A stretch of DNA of 64,000 nucleotides from Edaphochlamys debaryana (lineage: Eukaryota > Chlorophyta > Chlorophyceae > Chlamydomonadales), in NCBI GenBank assembly GCA_016858145.1, contig JAEHOE010000022.1, forward strand, positions 868,001-932,000, given 5' to 3'. Shown piece by piece: positions 1 to 13,100 of this stretch. Numbering within the stretch: the stretch's first letter is position 1; every line of letters starts with the position of its first letter. The notes under the pieces were generated by a model. The model saw only the letters and a program-made list of their open reading frames with translations. It ran no database searches and was not told where the DNA came from. The position numbers and the translations under genes are program-made.

Positions 1-1290
1 GTTCCCCACTTAACTAGCTGCTGGATGGCATCACGGTAGCGGCCCTTGTGGCACACCGCCTCCAACGGGAGTCTGTGGTGTTATGCGGACCAAAGTGTGA
101 GGCCACCTGCCGCAAAAGATTGGCCAGCCCGATCTCCGCGAACAGATGGCACGAATCGCAGGAAGTACAGGAAGCAAACATGCTTGAAGACAGCTCTGAG
201 ACCAGCAGCTAAGCCACAAACACAACAGCCAAGCGTCATGACTCCCATGCGTCTCATCCCGCCAGGGGCGTACCAACAGCACCATCCACCAAACCCATAG
301 CCCACAAACAAACTCCCCACAATGCCCACAAGATTCTAGAAACAAGCGGCCGAACACAGAAGCACGACTTGAGCTCGCTGCGCACAAAATCAACCTAGGT
401 GCCCCCGGCATTCCCCCGTCCCCCCGACCCCCAGCCATTCGCAACCATCCAGCAGCGCCCTGTCAGGACAACCAAGCCTCATAGCAATTACTCAACGGAC
501 CATGCATGACGAAGCGGCATGTCGATCGGAGCATTGCAAGCAAAGCAACCCCAGCAGCCAGGCACATCATCTTCCATGCGGACTCTCTCTCTCTCATATG
601 CTGGCAGTACAGTGACCGGCGCGTCTCTCCGTCGCCTCTGCAGCATGCGGTGGCAGTGTCCCTCCCTCCGTAACCCTCCTCAGGCGAAGCACATGACCAA
701 TGATGCCCTTAGCGCCTGTCACTTGTGTAGACGGGACCCAACAAGCACAAGTATTGTGTGCACCAGGCACCCGGTACGGCATGGAAGGCCGAGTGCCAGA
801 AGTGATTCAGTGTGCCCGGAGTGCACCCCATCTACCCCATTAGCTTGTGCAACCTCGAGAGAGGTGTCTCGAGGAAAGAACCCTAGCTGAATCCCATTCC
901 GCATCAGTAACAAATTCCGAAGTGTTGCAAAAGCGCAGTGAGATTGCCAAGCGCACTTCCGACCCCGCGGCCTCAGGGTTCCTCAGTGACGTCGATCACC
1001 AGCGTCTAATCAGCCTGTGGGAGCACCTGCTTAGCAAGCGTTGCTAAGATAAGAAAAATGAACCACCTACCAGAACGTGAAATCACTCCGCCTCCGCCTC
1101 CCGCTTGCGCTTCTTGGCCGCCGAGACGCCCGCCGAGAACTAAGAACTAAGCGAACGCCCTCAAACCGAGTCGTGCCAAGGCCCCACTGGCCGAAATACG
1201 GCCTCAGCCGCGAGCATGGCTGAAGCCCTTTCCACAGCGGTTGATCGATCACGGCAGGGCCTCAAGGCGCCTCACATATCAACCTTCGCC
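1..1290. other. left flank without a recognisable gene
   Basis: This stretch is less GC-rich than the rest of the window. Only short open frames occur on both strands, with no family signature and no convincing exon chain. It lies directly downstream of the stop codon of the minus-strand kinase, so its right part should include the kinase 3' UTR. I see no other feature in it. Confidence 0.5.
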
Positions 1291-4200
1291 CTAGTGGGAC
1301 GATGGCGATGCGACGGGGGCGTCCCCGCCCGCCACCGGGCCCACCTCGGGCCCGCGCGGGCCCACCGGCGCTGCGAGGCCCGTGTCATCATCCTGCGCCG
1401 TTACGATGGAGTCCGGGCTGCCGACCAACGCGTGGCGACCAAACGACGGCCGCGCCTGTGAGTGACGCTGCACCGCCGGCGCCGACGCGTCGCCGCCCGT
1501 TGGCTGCGGCGGCCCCACCGCCGCCAGCGGCTTGACGGCACCCCCCGGCGGCCGCATCAGCACTCGGTCCATCGCGGACCTGAGCCCCGAGATTGCCTGC
1601 GGCGGCTCCGACGTCGCTGACGGCGTCGCCGCGGCGACGCTGGCGGCGACGCCGCCGACGGCGGCGGCTCCCGCCGCCAGCAGGCTGCTGGCGCTGGCGG
1701 CGGTGCTGGCGCTGGCGGCGGTGCTGGCGCTGCTGGCGGGCACGCCTGTGCGGCACAGCGCCGCCTTCTCCTGCCGCCGTACTTCGTCCCGCTTAGCCAT
1801 GTCGAGCAGGTTGGAGAGATCTGCCACCAGCTCGGAGGCCGTCGGGCGGCGCTCGGGGTGCGTGGCCCAGCACCGGCTCGCGAGGGCACTGCACGGGAGG
1901 GTGGAGTTAGACACGGAGGGCGTAAGAAGGTGATCGGATGAGCTTGGAAGAGAGTAGTGCAGAAGTGCGCGCAACTTGATCCTGCACAGAACGTTAGGCC
2001 AGGCTTGTACCGGTCCTAGACTGCCTTGTCGCCCCAGACTGGGGCTTTGGAAAAGATGCGCTTTACAAGCCACCCATCCGCCCTGGGGCCCCACCAGTAG
2101 TCCAGGGGGGCCAGGGGGTGGAACTCGGGCCGCGCGTGGCGTTGAAGCACGTGCCGCGCCAGATCCTTCTGCGGTACGCCGTTGTACGGCGGTATGCACA
2201 TGAGCAGCTCGTACATCATGATGCCTGCGGGCGCACGGCACGTACGGGCGGGACATGAGTGACGCGCTCGTGTACAAGCAGGAGCCGCGCTTCATCGACT
2301 AGCACGGTGCAATATGTTATGCAGTTCAAGCAAGCATAGCGGTATGCAACATGCCCGAGCTCACCAAACGCGTAGACATCGACGGCCGCAGTCAGTAGCG
2401 CCCCCTTGACGAAGCACTCGGGCGCCATGTAGGCTAGCGTGCCTGCCGGGTCGGGTGCGGACAGGAGGGCCGCATGGAGGAGTTATGGCTGGGCAATCGG
2501 CAGCGGAGGAAACCGAGCCAAGGAGAGGTTGCTGGAGGGACTCTGAGCAAAGCCGGCCGAGCCCCCGTGGGCCTGCACCTCCAGCCCTATCGCTTGCGTC
2601 AGCCCCGTTCACTGCAGTGCTGCTCCCTCACCCAGCGGCGCAGCCATCTTGAAGCCCACGCTCGACGGTGCCTTGCCGCGGCCGCCACCAGCGGCGCTAG
2701 CCCCCGGCGGCCCCGGCGGCGGCGCCTTGCCGGCGGCGCCGCCCTCGGACCCGCCCGCCTCGGCTTGGCGCAGCGGCCCGTGCTCCGTGAGCAGACGGCA
2801 GCAGCCGAAGTCGCTCAGCTGGTGGGTGCGTTCGTGGGTGGGTGTAAGGAGGTAGGTTTATTATGGAAGGGCAACGCCAGGACCGAGCACATGAACACTC
2901 AGCTGGTGGGTGCGTGGGTGGGTGGGGGTGAGGAGGCAGCAGCCGACGAGAGGTGAAGTGGGATGGAGGGGGATCGGCAGGATCGAGTGCCCAAGCACAC
3001 GAGCAAGGCCAGCAGAAGGGAGGCTCTGGGAGCGAGACCCCGGCCGCCGAAGGCCACGCCGCCCCACCTTGCAGGTCCAGCCCCGTCCGTCGCGGTTGGA
3101 TGACTTGAGCAGCACTTTGCCCGGCTTGAGGTCGCAGTGCACCAGGCGCCGCGAGTGCAGGTACCTCAGCGCCAGGGCCACCTGCACGGCGTGGGATTAG
3201 GGGCGAGGGCGGCGGTGTGGCATGCTCCCACCTCGCCCCCTCCCCGGTCCATACCGGAACCCCTGTGCCTGCCCTGCCCCACCACCAAGTGCTCGCCTCC
3301 CCGTCCCTCCCGCCCCCGCCCCCACCTCCAGCAGGGACGTGTAGAGCGGCACCAGCGCGGGCCGCACTATGGCGGCGAAGGGCGTGGAGCCGGGCAGACG
3401 GAAGGCGCCCGCGGAGGCGGCGGTGGAGAGCGTCCCTTCGTCGCAGTACTCGAAGCAAATGACCTGCGCGCAGTTGGTTGGTCAGGGGCTCCGCTTTGTG
3501 CAAGTCCGGATCATTAGACCTTCGTGTTCAGGGTGGTTGTTTGTCGGTAGGTAGGGGCCATGACCCTAGCACATAAGTGGAGGCGTATGGAGCATGGCAG
3601 CGCACGGTGGCGCGGGGCAAGCGGCATTCGGACAAACCCTAGGCGCCCTGAACGGGTAGGGAAGCATCGCACCTGGTTCAGAGGCCCTGAGGTCGAACGT
3701 GTGGGGACCACAACAGCGGCGAAAGCATGCAGTGAGGGCGAGCAATAACCACAGTCATCTGATTGATCAATCTGGCGCCGCCCTGCCTTGCCCGGCCCTG
3801 CCCCGCCTCCACCTGCTAGTGCCACTGCTTGCTTCTTCCTCCGCCCCAACCCAAATCACCCCGCAAGGACCGCACCTGGAGATGGGATGCCTCCGAGCAG
3901 GGGGTCGTCTCGCATGCACAGGCGCAGGCGGGGGCGCGACTCGCCGCGGATCGTCTGCTTCGCAATCACAACCTGAATGCAGCATGGTTTAGAGTCAGGT
4001 AACGTCAGGTTCCCGGCAACCAACGGCCCAACCAAATGACATGAGAGCCCGTGAGCAAACAGACGTACCCCCGAGAACGCCGCGTAGCACTGCGAGCGGC
4101 AAGGGAGGGGGGCCAGGGGTGTCAGGGAGCCATAAGCCTGAGCCAGCCCTGGGCCCGCCTGGGCCCGCTTGGACCCCTTGCACCCTCATATCCTCCCAGT

Positions 4201-7200
4201 CCCTGCTATCTAGCGTACGACACATCTCACCTGGAGTACGTACGGGTGGGACAGGGTGGGCATAACCGCGTGCTCCAAAGCGCCCCGCTTGGCCTGCAAG
4301 ACGAAGCCAAGGCAACAGCAGTGTTGCTACTCGGAGCAACGACAAGCGGGCTCCCACGCAGCCCGGAGCGGGCTCCCACGCAGCCCAGTAGCACTCATGC
4401 AACCCCCGCCCTGCCTCTGCCCCGTCCCCGCCTCACCCTGCGCACGCGCGCCGCCTCCTCCTCAGCGGCGGTCCGCTCCGCGCCGTCCGCACCCTCGCGC
4501 GACCCACTACCACCCCGCTTCTGTGGCGGTGCCGCACGGCCCGCCGCCGCCCCCGCCGAGGCCCCGGTCGCCGCCGCGGGGCCCTCCGCTTTGTCCTCTG
4601 CCAGGGGCTCTCCGTCCCGGTACACCTGTGCGACAGTGAGCGGGCGTGGAGAAGGGCGATTGGAAGAGGTGCAAAGGAGTGGGGCAGGGTTCGGTCATCG
4701 CTGCTGCCTTGGCCGAGGGCTGCCAGTACGCGAGTGTCGAGTCCACAGTAAGCCTCAGCGGCCCGTGTCTACGCCTGCGCCCCTTTGCCTGCACACGGTG
4801 CGTGACCCTGACCGCATTCTCCGCTGGACTCAAGGCCGTGAGGGGAGTCTTGGATAGCTCAACCCGCCCGTACACACACGATTCCACCGGGCCGCCCGGC
4901 CCATACCTTATACTCCACTTCATTTCACTTCACTGCACTGCACACTATAAATAGCTACTCTCTCTGCAAGTATGGACGCCAAGCGCAACGCCCTCAGCGC
5001 AACGCCCTCATGACCTTTATGAGAGGTTTAGGCCGTCGGCTACTCGGTCGTGCGTGTCGGCGCGGCGAGGCGCAGTGGTCTTCCCCACCCGCCCGACTGA
5101 CGTGTTCCCCGTTCGCGGTCCCGCTCCGCCCGCGACCCTTTCGAACCCCCACGCACCGTGACCTTGACGGCCGTCTCCAGTCCGTGCAGGTAGCCCTTGA
5201 AGACCACGCCCTGCGGCCGGGAAGGGTCGGGCGCAAGGACAAGGCCGGGAATGGTGGTGCAGCGTTTCGCCGGGTGGGGTGGGCGTGACGGGCCGGCAGC
5301 TCGCTAGGGACGGCGGGCCGTGGCCAGAGCGGATGCCCAGTGCGCCTCTAACTTGGCCAACTGTGCTAATGGCGTCGCTTGCACGCCCAGGGCCGCGCCT
5401 GGCCTCCCCTCCCAATGACCTCCCGAAGGTCGAGCGCTGCCATGTCTTGGAGCAGGCACGTCCTGGGTCGGAGCAGGGGCGGGTGCAAGGAGGAAGGGTT
5501 CATGGAAGAGTGCCGGAGCCTGACAGGGAAGCCTATCTGGGGCTCGTAAGCGGCGCTGCACTCCAAGCTCGCGGCCCAGGCCCAGGCCCAGCCCCAGGCA
5601 CAGGTCCAGCGCCAGGCCCAGGCCCAGGCCCACCCCAGGCCCAGGCTCACGTGGCCTCATCCGCGGCGGCCGCCTCCGTGGCTACGGCGCTGAGGTGCGC
5701 CCGCATGGACGCTACCATTAGCTCCAAGGGGGAGGGCCCGGAGGCGGCCTCGAGCGGGATGAGGTCCAGGGGCCCGGTGGCCATGAGCCACGCCTCCGCC
5801 GCGTTGCCGGCGTGGGGCGAGGGCAGCTCGTCTGGTGCGGGCAGGCGGGGCGCATCGGGTGAGGGGGCTTTCGCGCCGGGGGGGATTTCGAGGGGTGTGG
5901 TTCGGGCCTCGGCCAGGCCAAGGCGGCAAGTGACTGCGGGCGAGTGAAGGGCCGCCCGTGAAGCGTGAACACACGGACGCAACGCACCTGCGCCCGACAG
6001 CTCGTTGGGCGGTGTCAGCATCCTGCCCCACGCCTCTCGCAAGGCGCCTACGGCCAGCGGCCCGCCCTCCGGCCCCGACGTCCCGAAGCGGGATGCCACC
6101 GAGGGCGAGCGCGGGCCCCCCGCGCCCAGCAGCGCTGCAGCCACCGCCATGTGCGGTCGGGAGGAGGAGCGCGACACGAGGGGGTGCGCCGAGGCCACAC
6201 GGCGCACCGCCGACATCGTGCGCAGCGCCAGCAGCCCTGCGGCGCCGCCATGCAGAGGGCGGCAGTGGGGGCGTTTGCGCAAGCGTAACGCGCACGTGTG
6301 GGTCCACCAGCGGCCACAGAGACGACGATGCGCACACAGCCCATGCTGGCGCACACGCCCACAGCCGCACGCACTCATGCTCTCTCTGGCAAACGCGACC
6401 CGCCCTCAACTACACATCCGCAGCGGCACCCAAACTCAAACCCAGACCCAGACCCGCGCCCACCTGCGCCCTGCTTGCCGCCGCTCGGCTGTACCTCGGC
6501 CCCGGCGGTGGCCAACAACGAGCCGCTGACCGCCTGGCTGGGCGAGGAGCTCAGGCCGGCATGTGCGCCGCCCAGAACCCGGTCAGCTGCGCCAGCGGGG
6601 GCGGTGGGCGGCACGGCCGCGGCCCCGGCCCCAGCCGCGGCCCCTGCTGGCGTGGTACCGGTGCCGCTGACGGTGGGGCCCGCGCCGCCGCCCAGTCGGG
6701 CCAGGAGCGATGACAGCTCCGCAGCCACTCGGCCGCCGGAAGCGATGGCGGCTCGGCACGCGTCGAGCACGAACTGGGGGGGGCGGGGGCATGGGGCGGG
6801 GGCATGGGGCGGAGTGGGGCTCACCCTCCACTCTGCATCCCCGGGCGGACCTGGTGCCGGTCGCGCGGCACATGGCCTGTCCCCAGCTGCACTCTACTGC
6901 TACTTGCAGGCCCCCACTGGCCCTCTCCCCTGCCCCTCCTCCCCGCCATTCCCTCTCCCGTTCAAACTCACCCCCATGATGAGCTGAGCCTCCTCGTTGA
7001 TGCTGGCCAGAAGGCTGCTCGGTAGCGTGTCGCGGGACGCAAGGTACAGCGCGAACAGCGGCCCGGCCTGACCGAGCCCCTGCGCCTGCCCCTGAAGTCC
7101 GGAAGCCAGGGCGCGCGCCTGGCCCTGCGGCGTGCTGCTCGTGTCGCCGTTCGGGCCGCTGAGGAACACACCAGCCAGCGGGACCGCAAAGCTGGCGTTC

Positions 7201-10159
7201 ACACCGCTGCCGCCAACGCTGCCGCTGCCGCCAAGGACGGCAGTGTCAGACTCAACCACCAGCACCAAAGAGCCCACGCCCCGGCCGCCGCCGCCCATGC
7301 CAGGCGCGCCGCCGTGGGGTTGGCCGCCGCCGCCGCCGCCACCGCTTGCGGCCATGAGCTTTGCCAGGGTGAGGATGTCGCGGCAGGGCTGCTGCTCTTC
7401 GAGCACGTGGCCGGCCGCGTGGCGGATGACTAGGGAGGCGAAGCGCTGGTGGTGGGGCGGCGGCGGCAGGTGGAGGTGGAGGTGGAGGTGGGGCTGGGAG
7501 GCGTTTCGAGGCACGGGGTGGCTGAGCGATTGCGTGGTGGCTAGCGGGTCCTCGGCGAGACCCATGCTGGTCTTGACAAAGTTGCCACTCTGTTGGCAGT
7601 TGGAGGGCGGTTGGAGGGGCGGATACAGGGCCGTTGTTACAAGGCTGGCGTTTCAGGTAAACGCACAGCCGTTGTCGTTGCAGGAAGGGCAGCATGGGGT
7701 TGGTGGGCGTCTGGGACAGATGTGCGTGCGTGACCGGGAGGGCGGTCGAAGCCTGCAGTGCGGGTGGGCGGTGGGCGGATGGGGCGGGAAAGCAGAGGGG
7801 AGGCGTTGTGTGCGCCCACCTGCATGGCCCAGGTGGCGTGGGCCGGGAGGCTGCCGCGCGCGACGGAGATCTGAGGCGGGGATGGCTGGATCCTGCGGGT
7901 CGGGAAGGCCGCGGTCACAGCTCAGCAGGGCCGTGGCAAGCCACAATAGCCGAGGCCCTGTGTCGCTATGTACGCTCCCGCCCAGGGCCAGTCCACACGC
8001 GTTACGGCGGCATGGGGCCCCAATGCTGCCGTACCATACACCTCATGCGAGCAGCCCTTCACACCTCATGCGCTTGCCCCTTCACACGCACTCGCCTGAT
8101 AGCCTCCGCCAGCAGCGTGTGCGTCAGCGGCAGCCGCACCGCCCTGATGCCCGCCCTGCCGCCCGCGCCCGCCGCCTCCAGCCCGCCGCTGCCGCCGTGT
8201 GTCACGCTCAGCTCGCTGAGCGCCCGCCCCAGCCCCCTGCCGCCCTTGTCAGCTCCCAAGCTGTTGTTCCCCCGCGCCGCTGCCGTTGGCACCGGGCCGC
8301 TGCCCGGCCCTAATCCTGCTCCCAGGGACAGGCTGCTGGGCGCGACCGCCGAAGCAGCCGCCAGCGCCGCAATCGACAGGACCGAAACGTGCGAGTCGAG
8401 CAGGGAATCGGTGACATTGACCTGCGCCACCACGCCGGGCGGGTCGCGCCGGACCACGAGCGCGGCGGTGCCTGTGGCGGCGGCGGCGGCACCGCCAGTG
8501 GAGGTGGAGCCGGCGGCCAGGGGGGCGGCGAGCGCCAGGACGGGGGTGAGGCGCACGGAGAGGCTGGCGAGCAGCAGCTCCTCCACCGCCTCCAGCGCCC
8601 CGCCCAGCAGGTCGTGGAGCCCGGGCGCCAGGGACAGCGGAGCGAGGGCGTCGGCGGCCTGCGGGGACAGGTTCAAGGAGCGAGGGAGGGTGCGTGGTCT
8701 AGAAAGGGTTGTGTTCGCGAGAGACCGGCTGTGCACTTTTGCGCAAAAGCACGGGTCAGCGACTCCGGGCAAGGTCCGTGGGTTTGGCCGCAGCGAAGCC
8801 CCCACGCACCTTCTCCAGAAGGCCGGCACCAGCGCCCGAGCAGCACCACGCCACCGCCACAGCCGCCAGCCGGGCGAGCTCCCGCAAGTCCCCCGCGCTC
8901 AGTGTCAGCCCGGGCGCCGCCGGCGTTGCAGGGGCCGAGCCCTGCTGTTGCCGCGCGCGTGCCTGCTGGTGTTGAGGCGCCTGCTGCGCCTGCTGAGGCT
9001 GGTTGGCTAGCTGCAGATGCGCATCGGGATGGAAACCGAGCAACAGCCCGAAACGCTGCAGAGACAGAGGCGTCAGGGAAAACGACGGAAAACGGGGCCC
9101 CATCTTAGGCGGATTCTCACGGATGTGGTTTCCACGGGGCCTGTGTTAAGCAGGCCTTACTCACGTGCCACAAATGTGACCCAAAACCGCCTGCATGGGT
9201 CCCGCAGCGTGCTGTAGATTTCCCATGATATGGCCACGATCTTGGCTGTATCGATGCAAGCCATGTATGCCCAGCTATCGACAACATAAACCGACCCCAT
9301 GAACGGTCACTTAGCGGGCCCTTACCTGCGCATTGCGCCGCACGGCGAGCATCAGCAGGTCCCCTGGGCCCAGCGCCAGCGGCTGGTCATCGGGCCTCAT
9401 CACTAAGGAACCGGGCTCAGGGGGGCTGGTGCGGAGGACGGACGCGGTGTCCCCGGCGGAGGGCTGGGAGGAGGGGCGGTTGTAGCCCCGGATCACCCCC
9501 ACGCTCCCCGCCTGGTCGGGGGCAGGACAGACGAGATAGACTCAACGGCCGTGGTGGGGCAGCTGGGTTAGGTAGCTGATGCAGTATGGCCGGGGCGCAA
9601 GTAATCTTATAAGGCATCGGGCACCATTTCTGCTTACTTGTGCGACACCCGCGAAGTTGCGGCCCCAGCCCACGGCCTTCAGCTCGCCATCTCGGCCCGG
9701 CCCGACGACCCACGCAACCAGCGCGTCCGAAGAGAGTACCGCCAGTCTGGTAAGGACGCGGGCGTCAGTCACGCTAAGTCAGCGCGCGTGTCAGCGCTGC
9801 CGACGGAGGCTTGAAACAGACTTCTCGCATCTCAAGCGCACTCCAAGGCATCCTCTCTTCGAACCGCACCTGACGTCCTGTAGGCCCGGCACCGCAGCGG
9901 CAATATCGGTGAGGGCATCACGTACCCCAGCCAAGAACGACGCCGTCGCGTCCGGCCTTGCACCGGCTCTCCCTGACATGAACCCATCCAGTAGGCCGGG
10001 AGGCAGGCGGCACTCCTGCGTTGAGTGTACCAGCGTGACTGGGCCGGTGATGCGGACCGGGGCGGGTGAGACGACAATAGTGGTGCTGACCGCGGCGTTC
10101 AGAGCACCGCGCAACCATGTCCCGTAGACACACCATGTTTGCAGCCGGCGATCCGACAT
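1291..10159 (-). CDS. large TKL-like protein kinase, 22 exons, about 1545 aa
   Basis: Exons from the 5' end (minus strand): 10159-9870, 9746-9638, 9511-9326, 9055-8810, 8658-8096, 7892-7820, 7710-7663, 7589-6972, 6773-6464, 6236-5988, 5933-5651, 5462-5399, 5210-5157, 4625-4437, 3972-3876, 3686-3673, 3463-3326, 3181-3068, 2818-2632, 2442-2365, 2224-2095, 1888-1291. They total 4638 nt, in phase throughout. The kinase domain spans about residues 1005-1370: glycine loop GRGGQGVVF (1009 on), ATP lysine K1029 in AVKV, catalytic-loop motif HCDLKPGK (D1194, K1196), DFG at 1218, APE at 1284-1286, and CWATHPERRP in the C-lobe. The roughly 1000-residue N-terminal part has no domain I can name; the 180-residue tail is Ala/Ser/Pro-rich. 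The architecture resembles the many large TKL kinases of Chlamydomonas. It should phosphorylate Ser/Thr, but the catalytic-loop Asn is Lys, so activity is uncertain. Two introns use GC donors. The start at 10159 and the 14-nt exon are the weakest parts. Confidence 0.82.
2814..2943 (-). repeat. duplicated acceptor junction in kinase intron
   Basis: The block containing the 5' end of the DFG exon and its acceptor (plus-strand CTCAGCTGGTGGGTGCG at 2814) recurs 84 bp away at 2898. The following G-rich sequence is also similar. Use of the distal copy would meet an in-frame stop. Confidence 0.75.
4345..4388. repeat. 22-bp tandem duplication in kinase intron
   Basis: Two adjacent, nearly identical 22-bp units begin at 4345 and 4367, each with AGCGGGCTCCCACGCAGCCC. 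They lie in the intron between the exons ending at 4437 and starting at 3972. Confidence 0.85.
5571..5646. repeat. GCCCAG hexanucleotide array in kinase intron
   Basis: Imperfect repeats of GGCCCA/CCAGGC fill the donor-proximal part of the kinase intron between exons 5933-5651 and 5462-5399. Read on the gene strand, the array starts within a few bases of the donor. The same hexanucleotide occurs in two other arrays in the window. Confidence 0.85.
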
Positions 10160-13100
10160 TGGTGCCTGGGCTGCTGCCACTGGCAAAAGCTTGTTGGCTT
10201 CCGTTTGAGCTCAAACGCGGTTGCTGCTCTACGCCAGTGATAGTCTCTGTACTCTGCTTCACTTCCTCTGGCTGTTCCGCAGGAGCGGGGCCCAGGCAGG
10301 CGCACAAGTTTCCACACAAGTTTCGCCACATTGTCACGCCGCGAGCGCCACAGAGACACGTGTCGCAGAGCTAACCGTGATTCACAACATGGCGCAGCTA
10401 CTCAAGTGTTATCGAGCGGCAGCATGCGACGTGATGCCAAGCAATGGCGGGGTTCGGCTCTCAGTTGTCGCTAACAGTGAAGACCAGTATACAGCTTACA
10501 GTGCTTCTCAGACGTCGAGCCATAAAACGTAGTGCTTGCACCCGGCAGCAAATCAGTTCGGTCACCCGTACAAGCGCCCGCATTGACCGTACTAGCTACG
10601 GAGCACCGCGGCAAAGCCATAATGGCGCTATCATCTAATGGCGCTTTTGTGATGCGCACCCAGCGTTGTGCCTCCTCTTCCTTCGCCGACCCTGTCCTAA
10701 GAGCTGTCACCACCAAGCAAGGGCAACCCTCCCCAGCCCCCTCCAGCCCCTGGCATGTGCCGCTCGCACAGCCTACAAGCCTGTGTACTATCTCCTCTCC
10801 TAAAGCGTGCATGCCGTGCTCCCTGTAATGCGGCCTTTCGCGGTTGCTTTGCACATTGGGGTGGCACCGGACAACCTCTGATAAGGTAGCCATAGGTTCT
10901 GCGCGGACTAGGCAGCGCGAGCGTCTGCGCGTGACGACGTTGGCTCGCCCATCCACGATGCAACTTTTCAACAGAAAAGAAGAAGCTGCAAAACGTCTCC
11001 TTGGGGCAACCGTCGCCCCACACCGAACAAAAGAAGAGTAACGCCGCCGATCGCAATGCCCTTCACTGCATGACCGCACTGGGGTCGCGTCCCAGAACGC
11101 CAGGGCCGCGCCGGCGCGAAAGAGGGAGGGCGCGGGGCATTCGAGTGGACATTCGAGCGAGCGCCACGTCCCGAGGCGCATCCATTAGCATCGCCAGCAC
11201 GTTTGGGTATTCAGAGCGAACAGCAGGGCGAGGAAAGCCGAGCCGCGAGGAGCGTCGCGAGCAATTGTGTTGGCGCGAGCCGCTGTCGCGGGGGCGTTTC
11301 GCTATTTAGCGACTGCACCGCACCGTGCATACACTGACGAGCACAATGGCAGCGAGGGCAGCTACGCGTCCAGGAGGTGACCCACGGGCGCGAGCACGGG
11401 CGCCCCCGCATCGTTTCTGGCCCATGCCGGGCCCGCCCTCCCTCCGCTGTTCCTTACACGTTACACCACCTCACTTCCGCCTGAGCCCACCGGAAAAGTT
11501 GTCCCCGCGTAGCCTTGTGGGACAGAGCCTTACGGATCGGCCCGAAGACCCACCCCTGGTACGAGTCAAAAACAGTTCACTCTTCGCCCCACACTTCGCG
11601 GAGACGCACCCGAGCGACCACTCGAGCGCACGCACCGCGGTCGCAAGGTTGCGAGAACCCAAAGCCGCATGGCGCGAGGCCGAAGAGCGTCCATGTAGGG
11701 ATGTCCGGACCTCGTCGGCAGACCCCTCGCGACCCAGCCGCGCACACCAGCAACGAAATGCGCCACCGGCAACCACGCAGACCTTGGGACAGGCGCCCGA
11801 GGCCAAAAAGTGACCGCGCGCGACACATTGGTCGGGCTGTGCCAGCCCATCCGAGCGATGCCGTAGGAGCAAAGATCAAGGAGAACAAGCCGGGACTCAG
11901 CGCGGCGAGTGGGCACCGAGCGGCTCGCGAGTGAAACGGGAGGCACGTCGCGCGACCTGACGCCAGTCCCAGCACACCGAGTAACGCGTTACTCAATACG
12001 TGGTAAAGGCGTTGCATGGCAGCTTGGGCTCCACAGGTCAGGATGCACCCATGCACCCACGCTCGGCAGCGACGCCACCTCGCGCGACGGCGGCGTGCTC
12101 GCGCAGTAGAAGCGATATCAGACCAGGCTACGGGCAGTCGGGCACGCGGCTCCGGACACCACCAAGAGCATCCTGGCACCATCACTCGTGCACGCTGGTC
12201 GCGCGGCCGGGCGTCAGCCGCAGCACAGAGAGTAACGCAGCGCGGTATACGTAGACAGGGCACCGCACACCGCAACAGGCACCGCCTGGCAGGACGGGCC
12301 ATTCTCCGTCCGCTTGGCGACGCGACCACGCGCGACGGCTGTGTGTTGCCAGGTCATAGCAGTTTGCGCCGACAGACCAGCTGGAAGAACGGGTCCTTAC
12401 CATGCTGACCAACACGCCAAGCCCCGACCTCGCAGGGGGACATGCCGACTGACATTCCGCCGGAAGCGCCAGCCCCGGACATGCGGACCGACGCACTGGT
12501 CGGCAGCGCGGGCCCCTAGAATGCTGGCGGACATGCCGGTTGGCAACTCGGGGCCCTATCTAGTTTGCTGGCTCATAGCGTAAGGCCCCGACATGCCGAC
12601 GGACACCGGCTAGCAGCTCGAACTCCTGCCATGCCGGCCGACATCATGAGGAGGGCTGAAAGCATCCGGACGCCGTATCCGTTGCCCCGACATCAGCCCG
12701 GCTAACGTGCCCCCCCGGCTGGACCCTACGCCCCCCGCCGCGGGCGGTTCCCCGGGCCGTGCCCTTGCGCACTCGCTTGCCTGGCACCCCTGTTCTTAGC
12801 CCCCCGCCGCGTTTGCTGGCCCGGCTGGCCTTGCTTGTCGCGTCACTCGTCTGCCGTGCACAACATGGGAGCCTGGATGCAGCAGCAGCGCTGATGGGCG
12901 AGCTCAATCTCTGCGAAGTAGAGGGGTTTCGTGAAAGGTGCATTGCCCTGCGGAGTACACAAGCAGCAAGGCCCCACGGTTTACGTGAATGATGAAGACC
13001 GGCTTTGCTGAAGGTACGGGCGAGCGATGCAGGCATTGCTGCTGGCAACCAAGGGGCCAAGCTGTGCCAAGCAACCCAAAGGGCCCCCGACGCAACGGTA

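Noticed and set aside
5647..6378. Long minus-strand frame taken as a single exon
   Set aside because: Only 6236-5988 and 5933-5651 keep phase with flanking kinase exons. The intervening 5987-5934 behaves as a short intron.
8092..8658. Kinase exon ending at the GT donor after 8092
   Set aside because: It gives 567 nt in phase 0, but the next exon (7892-7820, 73 nt) would then shift the frame. Ending at 8096 with a GC donor keeps phase and gives a smooth protein.
10471..11181. 236-codon minus-strand frame as a gene upstream of the kinase
   Set aside because: No family signature, mixed Cys/Arg/Ser composition typical of chance translation, and overlapping frames on the other strand.
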